From an uncultured Candidatus Actinomarina sp. (GTDB lineage Bacteria > Actinomycetota > Acidimicrobiia > Actinomarinales > Actinomarinaceae): DNA of 49,868 bases. The DNA lies in the NCBI GenBank assembly GCA_902595195.1, contig CACJPC010000006.1:1-49868 (forward strand). Reading direction: 5' to 3'. A model generated the notes under the pieces. It saw only the letters and a list, made by a program, of their open reading frames with translations, made no database searches and was not told the origin of the DNA. Shown piece after piece: positions 30,970 to 39,737 of this stretch (positions are counted from its first letter, which is position 1; each line of letters starts with the position of its first letter). The position numbers and the translations under genes are program-made.

Positions 30970-31761
30970 AAAAAAATTTCTATTATTACTTCAAAAAAAT
31001 ATTCGAAATCTAAACAGTACGATTCTCTTATTGAAGTGTTGAATTCAAAAGATATTGAATATGAAATTTTAAATATTGATGAAAATTTAGATAAAAAGAT
31101 TACAAATTCAAATCTTATTATAAGCGTTGGTGGTGATGGAACAGCATTAAGAGCTATGAAAATTGCTTGGCTTTTAAATCTACCTGTGCTCAATATTGGG
31201 TCTGGAAGAATTGGGTATTTAGTAAACTCTTTAAACGATATAGACTTTAATAAAATTTTAAAAGATAAAAATGTTGATAACATTAAAAAACGAACTCCAA
31301 TAATCCAGAATCAAGATGAAAATTTGCCTGCTTTTAATGAAATTGTAATTATTAAAAATTCTCCAACAAGAATTTTGGATATTGAAATAGAAGTATATGA
31401 TCAAAACGTTAAATTACGAGCTGATGGAATCATTATTTCAACTTCACTTGGATCTACAGCTTATAACTATTCGGCAGGTGGGCCTATAGTTCAAACAAGT
31501 TTAGAAAGCATCATTATTACTCCAATATCTCCATTTACTAAATTTCCTAGATCTATAGTTGTTGACAGCAGTTCTGAACTTAAAATAAATATTCCCAAAA
31601 AGCAACATTACTCAATTCAATTTGACGGTGTTGAAGAATATTTAAGTGATACTAAATCAGACGAAAAATTTAATTATAAGTTGTCGTCTCGAAATCTTAA
31701 AGTTTTAGAAGAACTTGATATTCCAAAATTAGACTTATTCCTCAATCAAATACTTAGATAG
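30967..31761 (+). CDS. nadK: NAD kinase
   Basis: ISVGGDGTALRAM, NIGSGRIGYL, GIIISTSLGSTAYNYSAGGPIV. Confidence 0.95.
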   Translation: MKKISIITSKKYSKSKQYDSLIEVLNSKDIEYEILNIDENLDKKITNSNLIISVGGDGTALRAMKIAWLLNLPVLNIGSGRIGYLVNSLNDIDFNKILKDKNVDNIKKRTPIIQNQDENLPAFNEIVIIKNSPTRILDIEIEVYDQNVKLRADGIIISTSLGSTAYNYSAGGPIVQTSLESIIITPISPFTKFPRSIVVDSSSELKINIPKKQHYSIQFDGVEEYLSDTKSDEKFNYKLSSRNLKVLEELDIPKLDLFLNQILR

Positions 31762-31786
31762 TTCTTTAATTTAAAAATAAACGTGT

Positions 31787-31801
31787 TATTATTTTCACGT
31801 G
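31787..31801 (+). promoter_or_regulatory. Predicted leaderless promoter of pyrG: TATTAT-N6-GTG
   Basis: TATTAT at 31787-31792, TTTCAC, GTG at 31799. Confidence 0.55.
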
Positions 31802-33424
31802 ACCAAATACATATTTGTCACTGGCGGTGTAGTCTCTGGTCTTGGTAAAGGGATTACTTCTGCATCTCTTGGAAACCTGCTCAAATCAAGGGGCTTATCT
31901 GTAGTTAATCAAAAATTAGATCCATATATTAATGTTGATCCTGATACCATGAATCCATTTCAACATGGTGAAGTATTTGTGACTGAAGATGGTGCTACAA
32001 CTGATCTTGACCTCGGCCATTATGAAAGATTCACTGGAGTCAATTTAAGAAAAGATGCAAATGTAACTACTGGAAGTATTTATAGAAAAGTTATTGAACG
32101 TGAAAGAAAAGGTGATTACCTTGGAGCAACTGTTCAAGTAATACCACATATTACTGATGAAATTAAAAGAAGAATTAAAGGCGTATCTAATGAAGTAGAT
32201 GTTCAAATTACTGAAATTGGTGGAACTGTTGGAGATATTGAAATATTGCCTTTCTTAGAAGCTGCAAGACAAATTAGAAAAGAATTTGGGTCAGAAAATG
32301 TAATGTTCGTTCACGTTACATTAGTTCCATTCATTGGCCCTAGTACTGAGTTAAAAACGAAACCTACTCAGCATTCCGTTTCCATGTTGAGAAGTTACGG
32401 AATAAGTCCAGATTTAATTGTTTTGAGATCCGATAGAGACTTAACAGATGAAATCAAAAGTAAGGTCTCACTTTTTTGTGATGTTGATTTGAGTAATGTT
32501 ATAAATGCTCCTGACTTGCCGGATATATATGATGTTCCAATTAAAATGCTTGAAGAAGGTCTCGACACGGCTGTTGACAAGAGACTTTCATTAAATTCAG
32601 GCAAGCCAAATCTTGATAGTTGGCGTTCAATGATGTCCCTTAAAGACGGCGTAAATAAGAATGTAGAAATAGCTATATTAGGAAAATATTTCGGTTTACC
32701 CGATAGCTATATGTCCGTTGTCGAGTCGTTAAAACACGCGTGTCTGCAGAATAAGGTTAATTTGAGACTGCACTGGATAGACGCTGATAATTTTGATGTT
32801 GAAGAATTATCAAAACTTCATGGTGTTGTAATACCCGGGGGATTTGGTTACAGAGGTATCGAAGGAAAAATTACAGCTGTTGAGTATCTAAGAAAAAATA
32901 AAATTCCATTTTTAGGAATATGCTTAGGACTTCAATGTGCTGTAATAGAATTTGCTCGTAATGTATGTGGTATCAGTGATGCAAACTCTAGTGAATTTTC
33001 ACAAACAACAAAAAATCCAGTAATTGATCTACTTCCTAATCAAAATTTAGAGAAAGATGATGTAGGTGCTTCAATGAGGCTTGGTACTTATCCTTGCAAA
33101 ATTAAAGAAGAAACTATGGCATCCTATATTTATAACAATGAAATAGTTTATGAAAGACATAGACATAGATACGAGGTCAATAATAAGTTTAGAAATCAAT
33201 TAGAAGAAAATGGTTTAATATTTAGTGGAGTATCACCTGATGAAGATTTAGTTGAAATGATTGAGATTAAAGACCATCCTTATTTTGTTGCTTCACAATT
33301 TCATCCTGAATTTAAATCAAGACCTTGGGAGCCAGCACCTATGTTTAACTCATTTATTGAAGCATCTAAAAAAATAGAGATACCGCAAAAAACAATAGAT
33401 GATGAAGCAAAAGTTAGAGATTAA
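31799..33424 (+). CDS. pyrG: CTP synthase (GTG start)
   Basis: [93 protein letters not shown]. Confidence 0.99.
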   Translation: MTKYIFVTGGVVSGLGKGITSASLGNLLKSRGLSVVNQKLDPYINVDPDTMNPFQHGEVFVTEDGATTDLDLGHYERFTGVNLRKDANVTTGSIYRKVIERERKGDYLGATVQVIPHITDEIKRRIKGVSNEVDVQITEIGGTVGDIEILPFLEAARQIRKEFGSENVMFVHVTLVPFIGPSTELKTKPTQHSVSMLRSYGISPDLIVLRSDRDLTDEIKSKVSLFCDVDLSNVINAPDLPDIYDVPIKMLEEGLDTAVDKRLSLNSGKPNLDSWRSMMSLKDGVNKNVEIAILGKYFGLPDSYMSVVESLKHACLQNKVNLRLHWIDADNFDVEELSKLHGVVIPGGFGYRGIEGKITAVEYLRKNKIPFLGICLGLQCAVIEFARNVCGISDANSSEFSQTTKNPVIDLLPNQNLEKDDVGASMRLGTYPCKIKEETMASYIYNNEIVYERHRHRYEVNNKFRNQLEENGLIFSGVSPDEDLVEMIEIKDHPYFVASQFHPEFKSRPWEPAPMFNSFIEASKKIEIPQKTIDDEAKVRD

Positions 33425-34280
33425 TTCATTAATAGATTCTTATAAAGATTTTTTAACTTATGAAAAAGGATTGTCTGAAAATACTGTTAGTGCTTATATA
33501 AGCGATATAAATAAAGTATCTGGTCAAGAAGAATATTTTGATATAGAAAATTTTTTGCCAGATTCATATCTTATGAGTTCTAACAACAAAAATTACTCAG
33601 GTTCAACAAAAAAAAGAATACAGTCATCAATTAATCAATTTTTAAAATATTTAATCGACGAAAACTATATTGCCAATATTGAAATTAATAATGTTTCTAT
33701 AATGTTTGAAAAAAAGTTACCTCATGTACTATCACCAAATGAAATTGATAAACTAATAGATTTTTATAATCATGATTTATTTATATCTTCCAGAAATAAG
33801 ACAATAATTGATTTTATGTACTCTACAGGATGTAGGGTATCTGAACTTATAAATGTTGAAGAATCAGACATTGATATAGAGGAGGCTTTCGTAAGACTTG
33901 AAGGAAAGGGTTCAAAACAACGTATTGTTCCATTAGGGTCAAAAGTTTTAATAAATTTAGAGAGCTATCTTCCACTAAGAAACAAAGATAGAAAAAGTAA
34001 AAATAATAAATTGTTTATTTCCAAATCTTATAAAAATTTAGATAGAACAGCAGTTTTTAGAATCATTAAATCTACAGGAGTCAAAGCAGGTATTCATAAA
34101 GAGCTCTATCCTCACATATTGAGACATTCAGCAGCAACACATATGCTTGAGGGAGGTTGTGACTTAAGAACAGTACAGGAATTTCTTGGACATAGTTCTG
34201 TTTCAACAACACAGATATATACTAAAGTTACTAAAGCATTTTTAGAAGAAGCGTTTATAGAAAGTCATCCTAGATCATGA
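33399..34280 (+). CDS. xerD: Tyrosine recombinase XerD/XerC family
   Basis: FMYSTGCRVSELINV, LEGKGSKQRIVPLG, HILRHSAATHMLEGGCDLRTVQEFLGHSSVSTTQIYTKV; upstream of scpAB. Confidence 0.93.
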   Translation: MMKQKLEINSLIDSYKDFLTYEKGLSENTVSAYISDINKVSGQEEYFDIENFLPDSYLMSSNNKNYSGSTKKRIQSSINQFLKYLIDENYIANIEINNVSIMFEKKLPHVLSPNEIDKLIDFYNHDLFISSRNKTIIDFMYSTGCRVSELINVEESDIDIEEAFVRLEGKGSKQRIVPLGSKVLINLESYLPLRNKDRKSKNNKLFISKSYKNLDRTAVFRIIKSTGVKAGIHKELYPHILRHSAATHMLEGGCDLRTVQEFLGHSSVSTTQIYTKVTKAFLEEAFIESHPRS

Positions 34281-34714
34281 AAGATATTTTAATAAAAGCA
34301 AGAAGGGCAGTAAGATTTCTTTTTTATAGAGATGTTTCAATTGAAAATCAAATTCTAGTATCAGATACCTTAGATGATACTGAATTAGAAATTCTATTTT
34401 GGAAACTTAATAAAGCTGATAGACACCATTCAATTGAGGTTCTACATAGAACAATGAAACATACCGATAATTTGGATATATTAAAGTTGGCTCTTCTTCA
34501 TGACATCGGGAAATCTATTTCTGAATATTCTTGGTCTTTTAGAATCTTTACAGACTTAGGTATTTTAAAATCTCAAAAATCGCAAAATTATAAAAACCAC
34601 GAAGACATTGGTTACGAATTATTAAAAGAATTACAAAATGAAGATTTGTCTAATTATTATTTTGATAATCTACTTTCCAAAAAAAATGAAATATTAGATA
34701 AAACTGATTTTTAA
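34277..34714 (+). CDS. HD-domain protein
   Basis: HHSIEVLHRTMKHTDNLDILKLALLHDIGKSISEYSW (H...HDxGK). Confidence 0.75.
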   Translation: MKDILIKARRAVRFLFYRDVSIENQILVSDTLDDTELEILFWKLNKADRHHSIEVLHRTMKHTDNLDILKLALLHDIGKSISEYSWSFRIFTDLGILKSQKSQNYKNHEDIGYELLKELQNEDLSNYYFDNLLSKKNEILDKTDF

Positions 34715-35406
34715 TGGAAATAAATTATTTAATTCAAAACCTCGAATCTTTACTTATAAAGTATTCAAATAACAAATCTCAAGTTGAAGAAAATCTTCAT
34801 GAACTTATTACCGGATTAGAAGAAAAAAATATAAATAGTGAAATTGAGACATTTGCAGAATTTCTACTGCTTGCATCATCACTTTTCGAAATGAAAGCAA
34901 AAAGATTGCTTCCTCAAGAAGAGGATATTGACTGGATAGATGAAGTTCAAATAATGAAAGACAAAGATTTAGCATTTGCTAGGCTTTTGCAATTTAAAGC
35001 TTTTTCAGAAATAGGTATTGCACTTGCATCACGTATAAAAAAGAATGAAAAATCTATTAATTCATTCAAATATTACCAAACTGGAAATTTGTTTCCTAAA
35101 CCTGACATAGAGTACTTAATTGACAAGGATAAGTTTATAAACACCTCAATTGAAGTTTTCCGAAGATATAAAACAATAGAAGGCTTTCAACATATTGATA
35201 AAGATCTACCAGATTTACAGAAAGCCATAGACAACTTTCTTTACGAAGTAGATGCGAGAATAAACACTTCATTTGAAGAAATAATCAACGAACTTGATAC
35301 AACTGAAGAAGCAGTTGCATTTTTTTTAGCACTATTAGAAGCGGTTAGGTGGGGTTTTGTAAAAGCCGAACAAGAATCAAATAGTATTAATATTGAGAAG
35401 CAATGA
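34714..35406 (+). CDS. scpA: Segregation and condensation protein A
   Basis: ETFAEFLLLASSLFEMKAKRLLPQEED; C-terminal EEAVAFFLALLEAVRWGFVKAEQ; precedes scpB. Confidence 0.93.
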   Translation: MEINYLIQNLESLLIKYSNNKSQVEENLHELITGLEEKNINSEIETFAEFLLLASSLFEMKAKRLLPQEEDIDWIDEVQIMKDKDLAFARLLQFKAFSEIGIALASRIKKNEKSINSFKYYQTGNLFPKPDIEYLIDKDKFINTSIEVFRRYKTIEGFQHIDKDLPDLQKAIDNFLYEVDARINTSFEEIINELDTTEEAVAFFLALLEAVRWGFVKAEQESNSINIEKQ

Positions 35407-35930
35407 ATTATAAAAAAATTATTACATCAATACTATTAGTAAGCGATGGACCTGTTGAGCACGCATATTTTTGTGACAATTTTGATATTTCTGAAAAAGA
35501 ACTTTTAGAACTATTGGCTGAGATTAACGATAGTTTAAGTGAAAACGATTTTGGATTCAAAATAAAATATAACGATTTAAATTCTGATTTTTTAACTACA
35601 GATGACGTAACTAAAGAATTAATTGATTTCAAACCACCTTCAATATTAAGAGGTTTGTCTACACCAGCACTTGAAACCTTATCTATTGTCGCTTATGAAC
35701 AACCTGTTACAAAATTGAAAGTATCAGAGATTAGGGGAGTAGAGTCCGAATCTTCTTTAAAGACGTTAGAATCAAGAGGATTGATTGAAAAGTCAGGCAA
35801 TCTTGACGTTCCAGGGTCACCGCATCAGTACTCTACAACACATTTGTTTCTTGAAAAGCTAGATATATCTTCAATTGACGAACTACCTGTTCTAGGAGAT
35901 TATTTTTCAAATGTTCAGGAAGAGGAATAA
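35403..35930 (+). CDS. scpB: Segregation and condensation protein B
   Basis: LSTPALETLSIVAYEQPVTKLKVSEIRGVESESSLKTLESRGLIEKSG. Confidence 0.95.
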   Translation: MNYKKIITSILLVSDGPVEHAYFCDNFDISEKELLELLAEINDSLSENDFGFKIKYNDLNSDFLTTDDVTKELIDFKPPSILRGLSTPALETLSIVAYEQPVTKLKVSEIRGVESESSLKTLESRGLIEKSGNLDVPGSPHQYSTTHLFLEKLDISSIDELPVLGDYFSNVQEEE

Positions 35931-35935
35931 AATAT

Positions 35936-36592
35936 TTGAGACTCAATAAGTATTTAGCTCAAAATTTACAGATTTCTAGAAGAAATGCAGATGAAAAAAT
36001 AGCTGCAGGACACGTAAAAATAAACAATGAAAAAGCAAGTGTTGGAACAATTGTTAATGAGCACGATGTTGTTGAGGTAGATGGTCAAGAAATAAAATCA
36101 AGAACCAAGCACGAGTACTACAAATTTTATAAACCTAAGGGATTTATATGTTCACATGAAAAACAAGGTGATTCACCATTAATTTTTGATTTAATTGGCA
36201 AGGAGTATTTAAAATTTGGTGGAAGATTAGATAAAGAATCCGAAGGGTTGATGCTTTTAAGTACAGATGGTGATTGGTTAAATAGTATTTTTAATGCAAA
36301 AAATAAAGTTACCAAAAAATATATAATCAAAATAAAATCCCCACTCCCAAAAGGAATAAAATTTAAACAAAATATAAATCACAATGGTGAAGTTTTAAAA
36401 ATTAGTAATTATAAATTAATCAACAAATACACATACGAAGTTGCACTAAAGACAGGTAAAAATCATGAAATTAGAAGGATATTTCGTTTTAATAATTTAA
36501 AAATTATTTCATTAAAAAGAAACAGAATTGGAAAATATTCTCTAAAAGAATTGTCTCCAGGGGATTTAGTTAAAATCAATGTCAATGAATAA
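35936..36592 (+). CDS. rluB: 23S rRNA pseudouridine synthase, RluB-like (TTG start)
   Basis: MRLNKYLAQNLQISRRNADEKIAAGHVKINN S4 domain, GRLDKESEGLMLLSTDG. Confidence 0.9.
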   Translation: MRLNKYLAQNLQISRRNADEKIAAGHVKINNEKASVGTIVNEHDVVEVDGQEIKSRTKHEYYKFYKPKGFICSHEKQGDSPLIFDLIGKEYLKFGGRLDKESEGLMLLSTDGDWLNSIFNAKNKVTKKYIIKIKSPLPKGIKFKQNINHNGEVLKISNYKLINKYTYEVALKTGKNHEIRRIFRFNNLKIISLKRNRIGKYSLKELSPGDLVKINVNE

Positions 36593-37202
36593 AATAATCA
36601 TTACAATCGATGGACCTTCCGGGAGCGGTAAAACAACTCTAGGAAGAGCAATATCTAAAAAATTAGGTATTACATTTTTTTCATCCGGATCAATTTATAG
36701 AGTTATAACCAAATATTTTTTAGATACAAATAGTTTAGGATTTGAAAATTTTGAAATAATTTCGTACGAACCTTTAGAAATTAAAATTGATAATCATACA
36801 TATTTTGAAAAAGATTTGTACACAAAAGAATTGAATACTAAAAGTTCTGAACTCGCACAGCAAATTGAAATAAGAGCAATAGTAGATAATATTTTAAAAT
36901 TTGTTGAATCATCTGCAGATAGTGGTTTAGTTGTTGAAGGAAGGGACATGGGGAGTGTTGTATTTCCTGATGCTACTTTAAAAATATATTTAGATGCAGA
37001 TGAACATATAAGAAGTTCTAGAAGAGTTGAACAGTCAAACAATGAAGAAACGACAGATGATATAGCTGAGAGAGACAAAAGAGACCTTTCAAGAAAAAAC
37101 TCACCTTTGGTTGTTCCAAAAGGTGCATTAATGTTGCACAATAATACTTCAACCGTAGAAGAACTTGTTGATGAGGTTATAGAGAACTTAAAGCTTCAGT
37201 AG
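36579..37202 (+). CDS. cmk: Cytidylate kinase
   Basis: ITIDGPSGSGKTTLGRAISKKLG, FSSGSIYR, VVEGRDMGSVVFPDATLKIYLDA. Confidence 0.96.
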   Translation: MSMNKIIITIDGPSGSGKTTLGRAISKKLGITFFSSGSIYRVITKYFLDTNSLGFENFEIISYEPLEIKIDNHTYFEKDLYTKELNTKSSELAQQIEIRAIVDNILKFVESSADSGLVVEGRDMGSVVFPDATLKIYLDADEHIRSSRRVEQSNNEETTDDIAERDKRDLSRKNSPLVVPKGALMLHNNTSTVEELVDEVIENLKLQ

Positions 37203-38205
37203 CTGACCATTTTCTATCATTATTGATACCTTTAATTTTTTTTGGATATTCATCATGAATGCAAAGGTGCTCAAGAAAATTTGAAATAGTTTTAACATTA
37301 TTTCTTAGTTCTTTAGGTAATGGAAAATATTCTTCTTCATTTATATGGTTAAATTCAATTAGATCGTTAGCATTCAGGTGGTCAATTATTTCGAAAACTA
37401 AATGATCTGGAGCTGAGGCGCCTGCAGTAATTGCAATATTTCCATTTAAGTTCAGATCGGTTAGATCATCAACATTTTCAATACGGTGAGCATCACAACC
37501 GTTACTTTTTACCATCTCTACTAATGCTTTGGTATTGGAAGAATTTTCTGAACCAACAACAAGTACAGAATTAACTTTGTTTAATATTTCAACAATTGCT
37601 GATTGTCTATTTGTTGTTGCATAACATAAATCACTTTTCCTTGGCATTGATAAATTTGGGTATTTCTTTTTAGAATGATTCATAATAGGTTCCCATTCAG
37701 ATATAGCTAAAGTAGTTTGTGCAAGTAAGGCAGTCTCTCCTTGTAGGTTTAAATTTTCTACGTCATCTATATTTTCTACAAGATGCATATTGTCAGGGGA
37801 TACACCAATTGCACCCAAAGCCTCATCGTGTCCTTTGTGGCCAACATATATTATTTGAGCACCTTGATCTGTATATTTTTTAGCTTCATGATGTACTTTA
37901 GTTACTAATGGGCATACAGAATTGATAGTTAATGTAGCTTTTTCATTAAATCTATTTTCAACATTTGGAGATGTACCATGTGCTGAAAGCATTACTATTG
38001 CTCCTTCGGGAATTTCTGAAGGGTCTTCGACAAAAACTACATTATGACCCTCAAACTTATTCACTATCCATTTGTTGTGAACAATTTCGTGATAACAATA
38101 AATTGTTTCATCATAAATTTTAAGCATCCACGAAAGAGCTTTTATAGCCATTTCTACACCAGCACAAAATCCTCTAGGTGTTACTAAATAAACTTTATTA
38201 ACCAT
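37177..38205 (-). CDS. ispH: 4-hydroxy-3-methylbut-2-enyl diphosphate reductase
   Basis: TPRGFCAGVEMAIKAL, YHEIVHNKWIVNKF, SAHGTSP, SVCPLVTKVHHEAKKY, GSENSSNTKALVEM. Confidence 0.97.
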   Translation of the reverse strand: MVNKVYLVTPRGFCAGVEMAIKALSWMLKIYDETIYCYHEIVHNKWIVNKFEGHNVVFVEDPSEIPEGAIVMLSAHGTSPNVENRFNEKATLTINSVCPLVTKVHHEAKKYTDQGAQIIYVGHKGHDEALGAIGVSPDNMHLVENIDDVENLNLQGETALLAQTTLAISEWEPIMNHSKKKYPNLSMPRKSDLCYATTNRQSAIVEILNKVNSVLVVGSENSSNTKALVEMVKSNGCDAHRIENVDDLTDLNLNGNIAITAGASAPDHLVFEIIDHLNANDLIEFNHINEEEYFPLPKELRNNVKTISNFLEHLCIHDEYPKKIKGINNDRKWSATEALSSL

Positions 38206-38217
38206 AGAATTAGAATA
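38203..38217 (-). promoter_or_regulatory. Predicted leaderless promoter of ispH: TATTCT-N6-ATG
   Basis: Minus-strand TATTCT (38212-38217), AATTCT, ATG. Confidence 0.5.
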
Positions 38218-38219
38218 GC

Positions 38220-38234
38220 TATATTTAGAATATG
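38220..38234 (+). promoter_or_regulatory. Predicted leaderless promoter of der: TATATT-N6-ATG
   Basis: TATATT (38220-38225), TAGAAT, ATG at 38232. Confidence 0.5.
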
Positions 38235-39533
38235 ATAAAAAATAAAGAAGCAGAGATTTTATTACTAGGTTTACCTAATTCAGGTAAATCCACACTAATT
38301 AATGCTTTAACTAAGAATAAAACTTCAATTATTGGTTCAAAACCTAACACTACAAGAGACAAAATATCAAAAATTGTTAGTTATGAAAATGATAAAAATA
38401 TTTTAATCTCAGATCTTCCAGGGTTCTTAGAAACACCAGATGAATTTAATATAAATTATCAAAATAACATTGATAAATTTATCAAAGATGCTGACAAAAT
38501 ATTTTTTGTAATTGATGTACATACCAAAGATTTCTCTGGTCTAGATTCAATTTTCAATATCATAAATAAAAAGAGTCTTTCAAATGACGTTGTAACAGTT
38601 TTTAATAAGTGTGAAAATTTTGATAAAAATTCTCTAGATAAACGTTTATACAAATATGTATATAATGAATACTTTTTTGTTTCTGGTTATCACAAGCAAG
38701 GACTAGAACAAATTCATTCTTATCTCAGTAATATTGCTTTGAGATCTCAGAAAGAAGATAATCACACTACTTCTTTAACAATTATCGGTAGACCAAATGC
38801 AGGAAAATCAACTTTGTTTAATGCTTTACTAAATAAAGAAAGATCAACTGTCTCAGATGTACCAGGTACAACAAGAGATAAAATAGAAGAAAATTTAGAA
38901 GCGAACGATAGAAAATATTTAATTACTGATACTGCTGGGATACCACGAAAAAAACAAAAAGACCAGATTGACAGATATTCTTCTGAAATTTCTATCAAGT
39001 CTCTTGAAAATACTGATATTGCCTTAATAGTAGTTGACTCCCTAGTTGGCTTGTCATTTGAAGACAAAAGAATTTTAAACAGTTCAATTGAGAACTTTGT
39101 CACACCATTGTTGATACTTAATAAATGGGATCTTTTAGACACAGAACAAAAAGAAGATATTAACAATTCTATAAAGAGAGACTTAAAACAATACCGTTGG
39201 GTAAATGTGATTAGAGTTTCTGCATTAAATTTAAAAAATATTAATCAAATTGCTAAAAATATAGATCTGATTGAAGAACAGCTTAATTATCGAATATCTA
39301 CTTCTGAGTTGAATAGCTATTTTCGAGAATTGTGGGTTAAGTCACCTCCTCATCCATTTCGAGGTAAAAGAGCTAAATTAAAGTTTGTTACACAGTATTC
39401 AACTAAACCACCTGAATTTGGATTTTCGTTAAGTTCTAGAATTCCAAAAAATTATTCATCTTTTATTGAAAACATCATAAGAGAAAAATTTAATATGCGC
39501 GATATCGCTTTCAGGATAAAAATAAATGCATAG
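38232..39533 (+). CDS. der: Ribosome biogenesis GTPase Der (EngA), two G domains
   Basis: LLGLPNSGKSTLINALT and IIGRPNAGKSTLFNALL, DTAGIPRKKQ, LNKWDL, KH-like C-terminus. Confidence 0.95.
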   Translation: MIKNKEAEILLLGLPNSGKSTLINALTKNKTSIIGSKPNTTRDKISKIVSYENDKNILISDLPGFLETPDEFNINYQNNIDKFIKDADKIFFVIDVHTKDFSGLDSIFNIINKKSLSNDVVTVFNKCENFDKNSLDKRLYKYVYNEYFFVSGYHKQGLEQIHSYLSNIALRSQKEDNHTTSLTIIGRPNAGKSTLFNALLNKERSTVSDVPGTTRDKIEENLEANDRKYLITDTAGIPRKKQKDQIDRYSSEISIKSLENTDIALIVVDSLVGLSFEDKRILNSSIENFVTPLLILNKWDLLDTEQKEDINNSIKRDLKQYRWVNVIRVSALNLKNINQIAKNIDLIEEQLNYRISTSELNSYFRELWVKSPPHPFRGKRAKLKFVTQYSTKPPEFGFSLSSRIPKNYSSFIENIIREKFNMRDIAFRIKINA

Positions 39534-39660
39534 TTTTGGCTTTAAATTAGTTGTTTTTTTTGCAGGTTTTTACTTAATTATTAGGTTTTATCAGTTAATT
39601 TTTCGACTAATTTCCTAATAAAAAATTATCAACTCTATTTATAAAAAAAATAAATAAGAA

Positions 39661-39688
39661 TTGAATATACACAGATATTTTCTAATAT
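39661..39688 (+). promoter_or_regulatory. Predicted sigma70-like promoter of the ABC operon: TTGAAT-N16-TAATAT
   Basis: TTGAAT 39661-39666; TAATAT 39683-39688; expected start near 39695. Confidence 0.5.
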
Positions 39689-39694
39689 TAATAC

Positions 39695-39717
39695 ATCCAC
39701 ATTTATGTGGATTTTTT
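39695..39717 (+). terminator. Hairpin plus T-run in the leader of the SBP gene (terminator, attenuator or 5' stability stem-loop)
   Basis: ATCCACAT-TT-ATGTGGAT followed by TTTTT. Confidence 0.6.
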
Positions 39718-39737
39718 GTATACAAAAAGGAGAGAAA

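Noticed and set aside
33399-34280. XerD as evidence of an integrative element
   Set aside because: It lies in the conserved xerD-scpA-scpB-rluB-cmk-der context; housekeeping dimer-resolution recombinase is the simpler call, and no att repeats or other mobile genes were seen.
39705-39737. Track start at 39705 for the SBP gene
   Set aside because: It falls inside the hairpin leader and adds MWIFCIQKGEK before a clean lipoprotein signal; TTG at 39738 with AGGAG fits better.
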